A stretch of 64,000 bases of DNA from Lachnospiraceae bacterium (GTDB lineage Bacteria > Bacteroidota > Bacteroidia > Bacteroidales > Muribaculaceae), in NCBI GenBank assembly GCA_023663655.1, contig JAMPGZ010000007.1:1-64000 (forward strand), read 5' to 3'. The notes beneath the pieces were generated by a model. The model saw nothing but the letters and a program-made list of their open reading frames with translations. It was not told where the DNA came from and did not search any database. The translations under genes were made by a program, and so were the position numbers. Positions 1 through 8,567 of the stretch are shown here, in pieces (positions within the stretch are counted from its first letter, which is position 1; each line of letters opens with the position of its first letter).

Positions 1-1369
1 TTGCTACGGTAGGTTCAGTGCCGTCAAGAGTGTAGTGGATCACTGCGCCGGCGGCGGCAGTAATGGTGACTGCAGTTTCCATATTGCCGTTCACCTGCTC
101 GATCTTAGGAGCGGCAGTAGCTACAACCCCTCTCTTGGTGGAAGCTGCATAGACAGCAAGTTCGGTGAACATTGCGTTAGGTCCATCAAATGTGGGAACA
201 CAAGCTGCATCCATCGGAACATTGATATAGGTGTTACGACCTGCGTTATGGCGGTGCATAGCCACCTTGTCGCCGATAGTCGCAATAACAGCATCATTAG
301 CGAAATAGTCGCCGAGCTCGATTGTAGAAAGCATTCCATCCATGAGAAGAGCTTCACCATTGGCGATAGAAGCGAATGTCTCATCGGCAGCAAAACCTTC
401 AGTCAATGTCACGCTCTGAGCATCTGACACAACAGCCTTGCCAAGACCCCATGCCTCATAAAGAGCGGCGTTGAAGTTCACCATAGGCTGGTGAGCGATA
501 GCGCTCTTGAGGACGGGAACAATTTTGGCGTCAGCAGCTACGGTGTTTGACACAATCACAGCCTCAAACTGCTGGAGTGAATCCAATGTAACCTCGTCAT
601 CAGCACCGATGGAAGTTATATCAAGACGAGATTCATCAAGAGCTGACATCAGCATATCCTCAGCACTGCCGACGAAAGCAACCTTCTTAGCTTCTTCTAC
701 GACACCACCTCCACCGTCGATGTTGATTGAGAAAATATCAACACCGTTAGTTGACTTGAGGATAATTTCAGTAGGTTCAACAATGTCATCATTCACTTGG
801 AAAGTAACGACATAACGGGTAAGGTCAACATAAGCATCTCCTGCGGGAGCACCATCAATGGCAGTCATCTGCTCACTCGTCAAATAACGACCGCCGCCTT
901 TATCGGAAGGAGCAGCCGACATAAAGTCAACCTGCACTTTCTGTCCGGCTTTCAATGCGGGAAGAACAAGCTCCATATTGGCACGGCAAAGACGGAAACG
1001 TCCATATCCGTCAGGAAGTCCCATTATAGGTCTAAGTGTTTCAGTCTGAACACCAATTCGGAAGTCAGAACCGCTGCTCACGCCACTTTTAGTGAGTTTA
1101 AGACCGGCAAGTTCTTCAATTTCCACGCCATTTGCAATAAATGAAATTGTTTCAGTAATTTTGTTGGCGTTAGTCCATGATCTCGGAGTTCCGTCGGCTT
1201 CCGTATCAGTTTCTCCAGAATCCTTCCAATTGGAATCGGCTTTAAGATTGGCAGTGGTTTCAGCGCTAAGCCCCTTGGTGAAATCCCAAGTCTTGCGATC
1301 CTGTGCGGTAGCACCTACAGCAACACAGAATGCGAGCGCAACCAATGCATGAGATAAAATTTTTTTCAT
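1..1369 (-). CDS. Secreted protein with chitobiase-like C-terminal repeat (partial)
   Basis: The reading frame is open from an ATG at 1369 to the left edge of the window, giving 456 codons with no stop, so the C-terminus is missing. The first 22 or so residues (MKKILSHALVALAFCVAVGA) form a signal peptide, so the product is exported. The middle is a plain beta-rich secreted domain of a type common in Bacteroidales surface proteins. I do not recognise its family. Near the cut end the motif HYTLDGTEPT matches the chitobiase/beta-hexosaminidase C-terminal (CHB_HEX_C) repeat, a beta-sandwich often repeated in surface or carbohydrate-related proteins. A good promoter lies at 1461-1492. The gene stands apart from its neighbours, separated by a repeat-rich stretch. 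Function beyond surface or secreted location is unknown. Confidence 0.8.
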   Translation of the reverse strand, partial: MKKILSHALVALAFCVAVGATAQDRKTWDFTKGLSAETTANLKADSNWKDSGETDTEADGTPRSWTNANKITETISFIANGVEIEELAGLKLTKSGVSSGSDFRIGVQTETLRPIMGLPDGYGRFRLCRANMELVLPALKAGQKVQVDFMSAAPSDKGGGRYLTSEQMTAIDGAPAGDAYVDLTRYVVTFQVNDDIVEPTEIILKSTNGVDIFSINIDGGGGVVEEAKKVAFVGSAEDMLMSALDESRLDITSIGADDEVTLDSLQQFEAVIVSNTVAADAKIVPVLKSAIAHQPMVNFNAALYEAWGLGKAVVSDAQSVTLTEGFAADETFASIANGEALLMDGMLSTIELGDYFANDAVIATIGDKVAMHRHNAGRNTYINVPMDAACVPTFDGPNAMFTELAVYAASTKRGVVATAAPKIEQVNGNMETAVTITAAAGAVIHYTLDGTEPTVA

Positions 1370-1460
1370 TAGCATGGTTTGTTTAAAGTTAATAAATAGG
1401 TATTTGGTAATTATATTCACTGTTATTTTAAGTCCTGATTTTGTGCTTCATGGAACGCGA

Positions 1461-1492
1461 CAAATATACATATTTTATCGTTATTTACCAAA
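1461..1492 (-). promoter_or_regulatory. Bacteroidetes promoter for the secreted protein gene
   Basis: On the minus strand TTTG (1489-1492) is followed after 20 nt by TATATTTG (1461-1468). This matches the TTTG-N19-21-TAnnTTTG consensus of Bacteroidetes primary sigma factors. Transcription would start near 1455, leaving a leader of about 85 nt before the ATG at 1369. Confidence 0.7.
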
Positions 1493-1539
1493 TCTTTAAC
1501 TAAATAATTGAAGAAATATCTTTATGTGCCCAATACAAT

Positions 1540-1810
1540 AAGCTATTCGTAAGTCGAGCCTTGCATGCTCCATGGAGGTTGCGGTTTTGTGTCATCGCGG
1601 TCTGTAGGACCGGAAGATTTCCCGGTATGTAGCGCCAGTGAAATGCCAGGTTAACGGAGCCTAAATCAAATTCAAGCTCTGTAAGAGCGATACACATGTA
1701 TCGTTCCTACGGAACTCCAAATATGGAGCTATTCACGATTACCCAGCATTTCGCTGACGCTACATACCGGGCTGAAATCTTTCGGTCCTATAGACCGATT
1801 TTTTTTGTGA
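1540..1810. repeat. Long imperfect inverted repeat, MITE-like
   Basis: Two arms of about 58 bases (1598-1655 and 1738-1798) are imperfect reverse complements. Each contains the core GGTATGTAGCG, with one or two mismatches elsewhere. The outer tips each fold into CGGTC-N5-GACCG hairpins, and the right tip is followed by eight T. The centre holds the short palindrome GTTCCTACGGAAC. No gene of credible length lies inside. It resembles a non-autonomous palindromic mobile repeat; the right tip could also end transcription. Confidence 0.6.
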
Positions 1811-1859
1811 GAATCGGGATTGATGGATGAAAGAATGCAAATGTGAATATGAATCTGAA

Positions 1860-1985
1860 AGATTCGTTTATTTTTAAGATGATTCTTTCAGAATCATCTT
1901 ATGAACCAACATTTTCCGAGGGTCTCGCTTCGCTCGGCCCTCGGCTACCGAGAGATGTTTCCTGCGGAAACGTCATTTCGGAAAT
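1860..1985. repeat. Palindrome-rich repeat, copy 1
   Basis: This stretch contains the hairpin AAGATGATTC...GAATCATCTT (1876-1900), then GTCTCGCTTCGCTCGG, a CGGCTACC block, AGAGATG, and the small hairpin GTTTCCTGCGGAAAC. The same ordered modules recur at 3755-3960, so it belongs to a dispersed intergenic repeat family. No coding signal is seen. Confidence 0.6.
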
Positions 1986-2059
1986 CGAAATCCACCGGAC
2001 AATCCACACAAACCCGAATCCGCAAAGCCACCGTCCTGCTGCTTCACAGCACACCCTCT

Positions 2060-2172
2060 CCACTCTCGACTCCCGATTCTCGATTCTCAATTCTCAATTC
2101 TCCACTCTCAATTCTCAATTCTCGATTCTCGATTCTCAATTCTCAACTCTTGATTCTACACTCTTGATTCAA
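2060..2172. repeat. Heptanucleotide tandem repeat (TTCTCRA)
   Basis: About fifteen degenerate copies of a 7-base unit (TTCTCAA or TTCTCGA, with a few TTCTCCA and CTCTTGA variants) run head to tail. A 7-base period shifts frame with each copy, so any reading through it is not a conserved protein. Copy number may vary by slippage. Confidence 0.75.
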
Positions 2173-2206
2173 AAAAAGAGTCTCGGCCGCGTTCGGTCAA
2201 GACTCC
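2171..2206 (-). terminator. Intrinsic terminator after the DUF2582 gene
   Basis: Read on the minus strand, a 12-bp GC-rich stem (GAGTCTTGACCG with CGGCCGAGACTC, one mismatch and one wobble) is followed by seven T. It lies just after the stop at 2233. Confidence 0.75.
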
Positions 2207-2232
2207 TTCGTTTAAGAGTTATTTTGTATCAA

Positions 2233-2442
2233 TTATTGAGCAAGAGAAAGAACCAAGTCCTTTTCATCCTCATTTTCTGCAATCAGAAGCTTACCTTCAC
2301 GGGCAAGCCAGCCAATAGCTGCATAAAGCTCTTTATCCTTCAATTTTGTTGCTTTCTTAATCTGCTTAAGACCCATAGCCTCAGCTTCATTTAAAGCATT
2401 CCATAATAGTCCGGCATTGTAGCCGATAGTGTCAATGTTCAT
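2233..2442 (-). CDS. DUF2582 winged helix-turn-helix protein
   Basis: This 69-residue protein matches the DUF2582 winged-helix family, small cytoplasmic proteins common in Bacteroidales. The helix pattern is visible in NAGLLWNAL, LKQIKKATKL, KDKELYAAIGWLAREGKL and the short wing LLIAEN. The length is typical for the family. Its partner or DNA target is not known; many such proteins may bind DNA or another protein as a small adaptor. It stands alone, ahead of a good terminator (2171-2206). A TAAATTTG -7 box occurs on the minus strand at 2509-2516, but no clear -33 element is seen. The call to family is firm; any regulatory role is inference. Confidence 0.85.
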   Translation of the reverse strand: MNIDTIGYNAGLLWNALNEAEAMGLKQIKKATKLKDKELYAAIGWLAREGKLLIAENEDEKDLVLSLAQ

Positions 2443-2633
2443 GTTGGTTAATTTTTATTTGTTATACATTAAATGATAGAACACGGCATTATGTTTATAA
2501 TCTTTCGGCAAATTTACGATTATTTTGCAAATAATAACATATTTATCCACTCTTTTTTAAGAATTCGCTTAGAATCCGCCGAAATCAACATTAATCCACA
2601 CACAGATGTTATAATAGAAAACGCGTCACCATT

Positions 2634-3746
2634 ATGCACGATTCACATTCACGCCCCTACACATTCGACCGCGTGGTGCGCATTCTCGCCACCATCGCAG
2701 TGATTGCCGCCGCGATATGGCTCATCAACCTGCTGCGCAATGTTTTGCTGCCGTTTGTAGTCGCTTGCCTCGTAGCCTATCTGCTGGACCCCCTTGTCGA
2801 GCTCAACCGCAAACTTCTGCGGATGAAGGGCAGAGGGCTTGCGAGTCTGCTCACACTCGTAGAAGTGACATCCATAATAGCATTGCTCGGATATTTCTTC
2901 GTCCCATCGATAATAAAGGAGGTCAACCAGCTGGAAGCGTTGGTGAAACAAAGCTCGCAAGGTTCACCCATCCCATTCATCCCCGAAGACATAGCCACGC
3001 CCATACGCAAATGGGTGAGCGACTTCAATGTGAAAAACATCATGCAGAACTCCCATTTCATGTCGCTCCTCAATTCAGGCTCATCGTTCATATCGGCCAC
3101 CGTCGACTTTCTCCTCCACACTCTCGAATGGCTCCTGACATTCATCTACATAATCTTCATCCTGATCGACTACCCCACCCTTATGACCGGATTCCGCAAG
3201 CTGGTGCCCATCAAATACCGCTCAGGAGTCTACCGCGTGGAAGACGAAATAAAGGACAGCATGAACCGCTATTTCCGCAGCCAGGCGCTCATAGCCCTGT
3301 GTGCGGCAGTGTTCTATTGCATCGGATTTTCCATCGTGGGGATTCCTCTCGCCATCATTCTCGGAATCACGGTGGGAGTGCTCTACATGATACCCTATTT
3401 CCAGTATGTCACCCTCATCCCGGTGGCAATAGTGTGTCTCATCGACTCGGGTACAGGCGATGTGCACTTCTGGCAGGAGCTCGGGGAATGTCTCATAGTC
3501 TACGCCGTGAGCCAATGCATCTGCGACTACATTCTCACCCCTAAGATCATGGGTAAAAGCCTCGGGCTCAACCCGGCAATAATACTTCTGTCGCTCTCTG
3601 TGTGGGGCACCCTCATGGGGATAATAGGCATGATCATAGCCCTTCCGGCGACAGCGCTCTTGCTCGACTACTACCGACGCTACATAATAGGCGACGAACC
3701 GTCCTCCATTGAAAGCAAAGTCAGGAAGGATTCATCAGCGAGTTAA
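2634..3746 (+). CDS. AI-2E/PerM family membrane transporter
   Basis: This 370-residue integral membrane protein fits the AI-2E transporter (PerM/YdiK, PF01594) family. An N-terminal hydrophobic pair (VVRILATIAVIAAAIWLI, then VLLPFVVACLVAYLLDPLV) precedes a soluble stretch (about 85-160). Further segments end in the family-typical C-terminal block PKIMGKSLGLNP followed by LLSLSVWGTLMGIIGMIIALP. Members export small molecules or ions (one is linked to autoinducer-2 and others to Na+/H+ exchange), so the substrate cannot be read from sequence. It has no operon partner. The repeat at 3755-3960 follows directly. Confidence 0.85.
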   Translation: MHDSHSRPYTFDRVVRILATIAVIAAAIWLINLLRNVLLPFVVACLVAYLLDPLVELNRKLLRMKGRGLASLLTLVEVTSIIALLGYFFVPSIIKEVNQLEALVKQSSQGSPIPFIPEDIATPIRKWVSDFNVKNIMQNSHFMSLLNSGSSFISATVDFLLHTLEWLLTFIYIIFILIDYPTLMTGFRKLVPIKYRSGVYRVEDEIKDSMNRYFRSQALIALCAAVFYCIGFSIVGIPLAIILGITVGVLYMIPYFQYVTLIPVAIVCLIDSGTGDVHFWQELGECLIVYAVSQCICDYILTPKIMGKSLGLNPAIILLSLSVWGTLMGIIGMIIALPATALLLDYYRRYIIGDEPSSIESKVRKDSSAS

Positions 3747-3754
3747 TCTGACGG

Positions 3755-3960
3755 TTTCTGAAAGAATCATCTTGGGAAAATAGATGAATCTTTCAGATTC
3801 AATCATTATACAAACCGCTTTCCGGGCGTCTCGCTTCGCTCGGCGCCCGGCTACCCAGAGATGAATCCTTGCGGATTCATCGACGCTCGCTATCTTATGA
3901 CGAATCTTTGCACGGCAAATCAGCTAAAGACAATGTCCTTGCGGATTCGTCGACATACCG
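3755..3960. repeat. Palindrome-rich repeat, copy 2
   Basis: This repeat carries the same ordered modules as 1860-1985: a GAATC/GATTC hairpin, GTCTCGCTTCGCTCGG, CCCGGCTACC, AGAGATG, then AATCCTTGCGGATT. The last hairpin (CCTTGCGGATTCGTCGA) appears again near 3937, and extra CGAATC palindromes follow. It fills the gap between two genes and has no coding signal. Confidence 0.6.
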
Positions 3961-3994
3961 CTATAATATGATAAATTATTACGCCATTGAGGGA

Positions 3995-4747
3995 TTAGGG
4001 GCGGCGGAGGTAGCGGGCGAGCCCGAAGAGGTAGCGGCGGAAGCCGGGGCGGTAGTGGAGGAGGCGGTCAAACCAGGGGATGCGCGCTCCGATAAATTTC
4101 ACTACGAGCCCTACGTAGATCATGGCGAAGAGTGTGCCGGGACCGACGATGTTCCATTTCCATGTTCCGAAGAAGATGTAGCTGCTGATGACGGCAAGCA
4201 CGACGAGGGCTGTGTCGACATAGATTTTCAGTTTGGGGAACGGTTTTCCGGTGACACGGCTCAATGCGACAGGGAACCCTTCGCCGGGCATGGTGACTGA
4301 TCCGCATCTTACTTCAAATGCGATTCCTATTCCCATCACGGTGCATCCGATGAACTGTGTCGCGGCACATGAGATGGCGCTGTCGCACACTAATGAGGAG
4401 GTGACAATCATATTAATGTCGATGAGCCAGCCGAAGACCCACCCGATGAGGAGCTGGAAGAGTTGCACTGCCTCAAAGCGGCGGCGGAGCACCAAAATCT
4501 GGAGGAATACGAGCACGAAGTTCATGACAATGGTGTAGCCTCCTACGCTGAGCGGGGGAACGATGCCCTCGGCACCCGCTATAGAAAAGGACAAGGGCAA
4601 TGATGAGATGACGCTGCTGCCGAGCGCCGACTTGATGCACAGGACGACTCCGAGAGTCATCAGATAGAGTGAGAATAATAAAAGAAGATGCTGCCACACG
4701 AATGAAACCACACGGTCTTTTGCGGGCAATTGATAAGTAGAAATCAT
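3995..4747 (-). CDS. YczE/YitT-like membrane protein (DUF6198)
   Basis: This 250-residue multi-pass membrane protein resembles the YczE/YyaS/YitT group (DUF6198-like). Five to six hydrophobic segments are visible, among them HLLLLFSLYLMTLGVVLCI, YTIVMNFVLVFLQILVL and ALVVLAVISSYIFFG. The family motif LCIKSALGSSVISSLP follows the first segment, and GIAFEVRCGSVTMPGEG follows the fourth. The function of the family is unsettled. A GTG two codons upstream (4753) is possible; the ATG at 4747 is preferred. A TAATTTTG -7 box sits at 4772-4779 on the minus strand, so transcription likely starts near 4766. The stop of PorU lies about 65 bases upstream on the same strand. Confidence 0.75.
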   Translation of the reverse strand: MISTYQLPAKDRVVSFVWQHLLLLFSLYLMTLGVVLCIKSALGSSVISSLPLSFSIAGAEGIVPPLSVGGYTIVMNFVLVFLQILVLRRRFEAVQLFQLLIGWVFGWLIDINMIVTSSLVCDSAISCAATQFIGCTVMGIGIAFEVRCGSVTMPGEGFPVALSRVTGKPFPKLKIYVDTALVVLAVISSYIFFGTWKWNIVGPGTLFAMIYVGLVVKFIGARIPWFDRLLHYRPGFRRYLFGLARYLRRP

Positions 4748-4813
4748 AAGCACTGCATTTTTTTGTCAGCGCAAAATTACGAAATTCTGAGGAAAATTCC
4801 CAGTGAGGGAGTG

Positions 4814-7800
4814 TCAGGGGGCGGCAACGGCGAGCTTGCGGGCGGCAGAGACGTGCTGCTGACCATCGATGGCGACAGTGGCGCGATACACATAAATGCC
4901 TCTTGGCACACGCCGTCCGGCAGCATCGCTCAGATTCCATTCCATAGGCGCCGAGGCACTGTCGCCTGAACGTCGAGTGGACCACACCATGCGTCCCATC
5001 AGGTCGTAGACGGCAAGGGTGACATCGGCATTTGCCCCGGGCTTGTTGTGCTCAACAAAGAAATTGACTCTGTCGACCGCCGGGCTGCAATCGGCATACA
5101 GATTGATGATTTCGGGCACACGTCCTTCCTTGACGGTGAAGGATATGGTGGACTCGGCAAGATTGTTGGAAGTGTCCCACACCCGGAGTCTCAGCGAGTG
5201 TTCACCGTCCTGAAGTCCGCTCAACGGATAAGAGAGGGTGCCCCAAACGGGACCTTCATCACCGGGCTGATAGAATTGAGCGACATCGTTGTAGGTCTTG
5301 TCGCCGTCAAGGAGCAATGAAATCTGATGTCCGATTCCTGCCGAAGAGATGTTTATGCCCACATCATCGCTCATGCGCGCAATGACGGTGGGGGAAGAGT
5401 TGACACGCTGTCCGTCGCGGAACGCTGTGGAATTGAGGGCGAAATATTCGATGACCGGCGGAGTGAGGTCATCGTCGCGGGTGTCATCGTAGCCGTACAC
5501 AAAGAAGTCGCGGTTGACACCCGAAGCGTCGCGCCCCGATGCATCGTAGGCAAACATATTGAACGCTGCCGGGCGGAAATTGGATGCTATCTCCACGGGC
5601 ATCGAGATCTTGACATTGAAGCGTCCCTGCCGCACTGAATCACGCCCCACGTAAAGGCGGTCGCCCTGCTCCTCGAATGTGATCTCCTTGCCATCCTTGC
5701 CGTGGGCGAGAGTGGTGGTGCTGTATTCGGCATCATAGACAGTGGGGATGAATACACCGTTGAAATCCTCAACGATGGTGCCATCCATGCCGACTACCCT
5801 GCCCTCCATCACCACGTCCTGACGGGCTTTGATGGCGGGCTGCAACTCGGGATCGACCTCCACGCCATTTATGCGGTCGAGCACCATGCGCCGACGCGGA
5901 GTCATCAATGACAATGCCGGGTCGCCGAGAAGCACGTAGCGCAGCTTGTTTTCTTCATTATTAAGCATGGTGTTTTTTGCCCGGCGCATCATTTCGCCAA
6001 CCGGAATCGGAGTTCCAGAGTCGTATTGGTCAAACACTTTCTTGGCAAGCGCCAATGCCATGTCGCCATTATAGGAAATATAGACGGGACGAGTAGCGGC
6101 AATAGCACCGATTATGCCGTTGGGATTGAAGAACAGGGATTCGGCACCGGAATTGTCGGTAAGGTCCCAGCGGAGAAAATCGCAGGTAGCCGCGAAAAGC
6201 ATGGGCTGCGATCCGAAACTTGCCGCATCGATATCCTGACGCGTAAGCAATCCCTCGCCTGTCCAACTGAAGGTGTTGGCATGACCTATGTACCACCACC
6301 ATGACACACCGCTGTTGAGGGCTCGCATCATGCGGTCATGCGCACCCACAGCCACATTGTCAATAAGGGGGAAGGCATCGACATATACTTTATTGTAAAG
6401 GAAATTACGTCCCGCATCTTTTGACATCATCTCCTTATACACAGCCTCCATCTGGTCGAGATGATCGCCGCCGTTTTCATCATCGGCAGCGAGGATCATG
6501 CGGTTTTTCCATTCGCTTTTCTTTTCATCGGCGATGTAGGCACGCAGTTTTTCCACGGCAAGCGCGGCATCGGCAACCGAAGTGACCGGAATTCGACCGA
6601 TGGCGACACAGTGACGGTCGCGCCCCGGACGCACACCTGAGCCATCTTCAAGAAAGGCGAGATAGTCCTCGGTGGTGTAGGATGAATTGTCGTGGCTGCC
6701 GTCGACAGTCTGCCACTGCAGGAGAATCGGCTTGGCAAGCATTTTCACATCATTGGATATTGCCCGGTGGTCATATATGCCTCGTCCGAGCATTAACACA
6801 AAACCGAGACGGCTGTCGACACCGTCACGCCCACGATCCCAAAACATTTTGAACATACGGCGGAAAGCGTTGACATGAGGTGTGCCAGACGAAAACTCGT
6901 TGAACACCTCATCCTGAGTCACAACCATCACATCGAGCGGAAGTTCAGGTGAGTTGCGATGCAGATCAGCTATCTCCTCCGCTTTGTCACGCCACTCAGG
7001 CATGGTAACGATAATCATTTGCGGAGTATCAGCGCCATGGAGGTTCTGATTAGCCACCGTGCCCACATACACAGGCGAGGGCATCTGAGCATCGGGGTTC
7101 CAAGCGACATAGTGCCTCATGACGGAGGTCGCCGCGCTCCATCGGAGAGTGTTTTCTGAAAGCGCCGCATTCACATTGGCGGCAGCATCGGGGCGGGTCA
7201 CATCCCACAACCGGGTGTCGGCAGAGGCTCCTGCGAGAGCCGCCGATCCGGATTTGAGCCAGAAATCAAGCACGCCGGAAGACAGCTCCAACCGGCGGGT
7301 GTAATTGACGACGATGCGGTCGAGACGCGCCAGCATGACGTTGCCGCCTTTTGGCTGGAAAGCAAGCGACAACTGCATATCGCCGTCTTCCACCGATATG
7401 TTGCGACGAATCTCTTTCATCACATAATGACGGTGGGAATCATTGGCGGCAGCATCAAGATTGTTGTCGGACGCAGCCGGAAGAGCAGTGCCGTTGACTG
7501 AGAGATTCAACTGCGATCCTGCACCGATGGTCTTTGTGGCGAAATAGCATGAAAACGACACCTTATCGCCGACCTTGCCCACAAGGTTGAAGTTGAACGA
7601 CCTTGTGCGTGTCGCCGAGAAGTCCTCGCCGAGAAATGTGTGACCGGTGGCTCCGGGCGATACGAGTTCCTGCTCGTGATAAAGCATTTCAGTAAATGAA
7701 TCAGCCACGCTGCCTGACAATTCAGGAGATCCTGCGGAAGGGAAAGATGTCTCCTCGCCGCTGTCGGTCAGGAAATAATAAGCGTGGTCGGAATAGTAAT

Positions 7801-8188
7801 TGCGCTCATAGTCCATAGAGCCTGAACGCTCCACCGGCATAATTGCAGCATGAGCGTAGAAAACGATGCCTCGCGGAGTCAATTCGGAAATCGCCATCGG
7901 GAGGTCGTCGACATAATTTTCAAGAGAAAGATTGTCGCTGATAGGGGCACCGCCGTAACCGTAGACCCTCACTTTTGCCGGGTCGGAGAATCCCCATCTT
8001 TGCAAATCGGCATTGGAGATGAGATGAACACCTGAGGCACTGACCCTTATCTTCACCCATCTGCCCGACGAGAGAGCCGAGGCAGGGGCGTAAGTGTCAA
8101 GAGAAAAGGCAGATGCCACTGCGGCGGCAAGCAGCGAAAATGCCAATACAATAAGTCTTATATAATTAGGATATCCTTGAGTTGTCAT
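4814..8188 (-). CDS. porU: Type IX secretion system sortase PorU (C25 peptidase)
   Basis: This 1124-residue protein matches PorU, the outer-surface sortase that removes C-terminal signals of type IX secretion cargo and attaches cargo to lipopolysaccharide. A signal peptide (about 1-28) is followed by a beta-rich propeptide region. The gingipain-like C25 domain (about 390-770) has a catalytic His at 636 (WYIGHAN) and a catalytic Cys at 669 (FAATCDF). C-terminal beta-sandwich domains end in VYRATVAIDGQQHVSAARKL, a typical T9SS-like C-terminal domain. The length is close to the family's usual 1,100-1,300. PorV is often a neighbour of PorU but is absent here. The gene implies that this organism has type IX secretion. 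Confidence 0.9.
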   Translation of the reverse strand: MTTQGYPNYIRLIVLAFSLLAAAVASAFSLDTYAPASALSSGRWVKIRVSASGVHLISNADLQRWGFSDPAKVRVYGYGGAPISDNLSLENYVDDLPMAISELTPRGIVFYAHAAIMPVERSGSMDYERNYYSDHAYYFLTDSGEETSFPSAGSPELSGSVADSFTEMLYHEQELVSPGATGHTFLGEDFSATRTRSFNFNLVGKVGDKVSFSCYFATKTIGAGSQLNLSVNGTALPAASDNNLDAAANDSHRHYVMKEIRRNISVEDGDMQLSLAFQPKGGNVMLARLDRIVVNYTRRLELSSGVLDFWLKSGSAALAGASADTRLWDVTRPDAAANVNAALSENTLRWSAATSVMRHYVAWNPDAQMPSPVYVGTVANQNLHGADTPQMIIVTMPEWRDKAEEIADLHRNSPELPLDVMVVTQDEVFNEFSSGTPHVNAFRRMFKMFWDRGRDGVDSRLGFVLMLGRGIYDHRAISNDVKMLAKPILLQWQTVDGSHDNSSYTTEDYLAFLEDGSGVRPGRDRHCVAIGRIPVTSVADAALAVEKLRAYIADEKKSEWKNRMILAADDENGGDHLDQMEAVYKEMMSKDAGRNFLYNKVYVDAFPLIDNVAVGAHDRMMRALNSGVSWWWYIGHANTFSWTGEGLLTRQDIDAASFGSQPMLFAATCDFLRWDLTDNSGAESLFFNPNGIIGAIAATRPVYISYNGDMALALAKKVFDQYDSGTPIPVGEMMRRAKNTMLNNEENKLRYVLLGDPALSLMTPRRRMVLDRINGVEVDPELQPAIKARQDVVMEGRVVGMDGTIVEDFNGVFIPTVYDAEYSTTTLAHGKDGKEITFEEQGDRLYVGRDSVRQGRFNVKISMPVEIASNFRPAAFNMFAYDASGRDASGVNRDFFVYGYDDTRDDDLTPPVIEYFALNSTAFRDGQRVNSSPTVIARMSDDVGINISSAGIGHQISLLLDGDKTYNDVAQFYQPGDEGPVWGTLSYPLSGLQDGEHSLRLRVWDTSNNLAESTISFTVKEGRVPEIINLYADCSPAVDRVNFFVEHNKPGANADVTLAVYDLMGRMVWSTRRSGDSASAPMEWNLSDAAGRRVPRGIYVYRATVAIDGQQHVSAARKLAVAAP

Positions 8189-8243
8189 AGCTATCCAATT
8201 AACGGACAGAACAGGAAAATATTGTTATTCTGGTGGGGAGAAT

Positions 8244-8289
8244 GGGACGGATGGGACTTATGAGACCAATGGGACTGATGGGAATTATG
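8244..8289. repeat. 9-base degenerate tandem repeat
   Basis: Five head-to-tail copies of a 9-base unit (GGGACGGAT, GGGACTTAT, GAGACCAAT, GGGACTGAT, GGGAATTAT) lie just upstream of the SRP RNA promoter. A related array occurs at 20265-20325, so it belongs to a dispersed intergenic repeat family. Confidence 0.65.
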
Positions 8290-8330
8290 GGGTGATTTGA
8301 GTTTATTTTCACTTTTCTTGGGGTGAGGTA

Positions 8331-8360
8331 TTGCAGTTTCAGAAAAAAGCAGTACCTTTG
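8331..8360 (+). promoter_or_regulatory. Promoter of the SRP RNA gene
   Basis: TTGC (8331-8334) and TACCTTTG (8353-8360) are separated by 18 nt and match the Bacteroidetes -33/-7 pattern. The RNA begins about six bases downstream. Confidence 0.75.
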
Positions 8361-8365
8361 TGCCC

Positions 8366-8469
8366 GGGTAAGTCCTACACGACCAGCTCCCCGGGAACTC
8401 CGCCAGGCCTTGACCGGAGCAACGGTACCGGGTTGTAGCGGTGCGATGTAGTAAGCTTACCCTTTTTTT
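8366..8469 (+). ncRNA. ffs: Signal recognition particle RNA (small bacterial type)
   Basis: The RNA opens with GGGTAAG (8366-8372), which pairs with CTTACCC (8456-8462), forming the closing stem. Between them is the conserved SRP domain IV core: CCGCCAGGCC on one side and GGAGCAACGG on the other, the internal loop that Ffh protein binds. A run of seven T follows the stem and acts as the terminator. The length of about 97 nt fits the small bacterial 4.5S form. It acts with Ffh and FtsY to target membrane proteins. It is not followed closely by cmk, which has its own promoter. Confidence 0.9.
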
Positions 8470-8510
8470 GTGTCCATACGTGAGCCGCCACGAAAAATAT
8501 TGCGGGCAAA

Positions 8511-8543
8511 TTTCGAGTGTGTCGGGTTTAAGTTGTATCTTTG
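8511..8543 (+). promoter_or_regulatory. Promoter of the cmk-ispH operon
   Basis: A -7 box TATCTTTG (8536-8543) is preceded at 8511-8514 by TTTC, about 21 nt upstream. The transcript would start near 8549. This places the in-frame TTG at 8541 upstream of transcription and supports the ATG at 8568 as start. Confidence 0.65.
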
Positions 8544-8567
8544 TTTTTCAAATATAAGAAAATTACT

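Noticed and set aside
2060..2172. Possible CRISPR array
   Set aside because: The period is 7 bases with no unique spacers and no cas genes nearby.
1843..2394. Plus-strand frame over the palindromes and 7-base repeat
   Set aside because: It spans repeats and the terminator, and has low-complexity sequence with no family resemblance; it is a chance frame.
2717..3544. 275-codon frame inside the AI-2E transporter in another frame
   Set aside because: His- and Arg-rich composition without domain signal; the transporter frame explains the sequence better.
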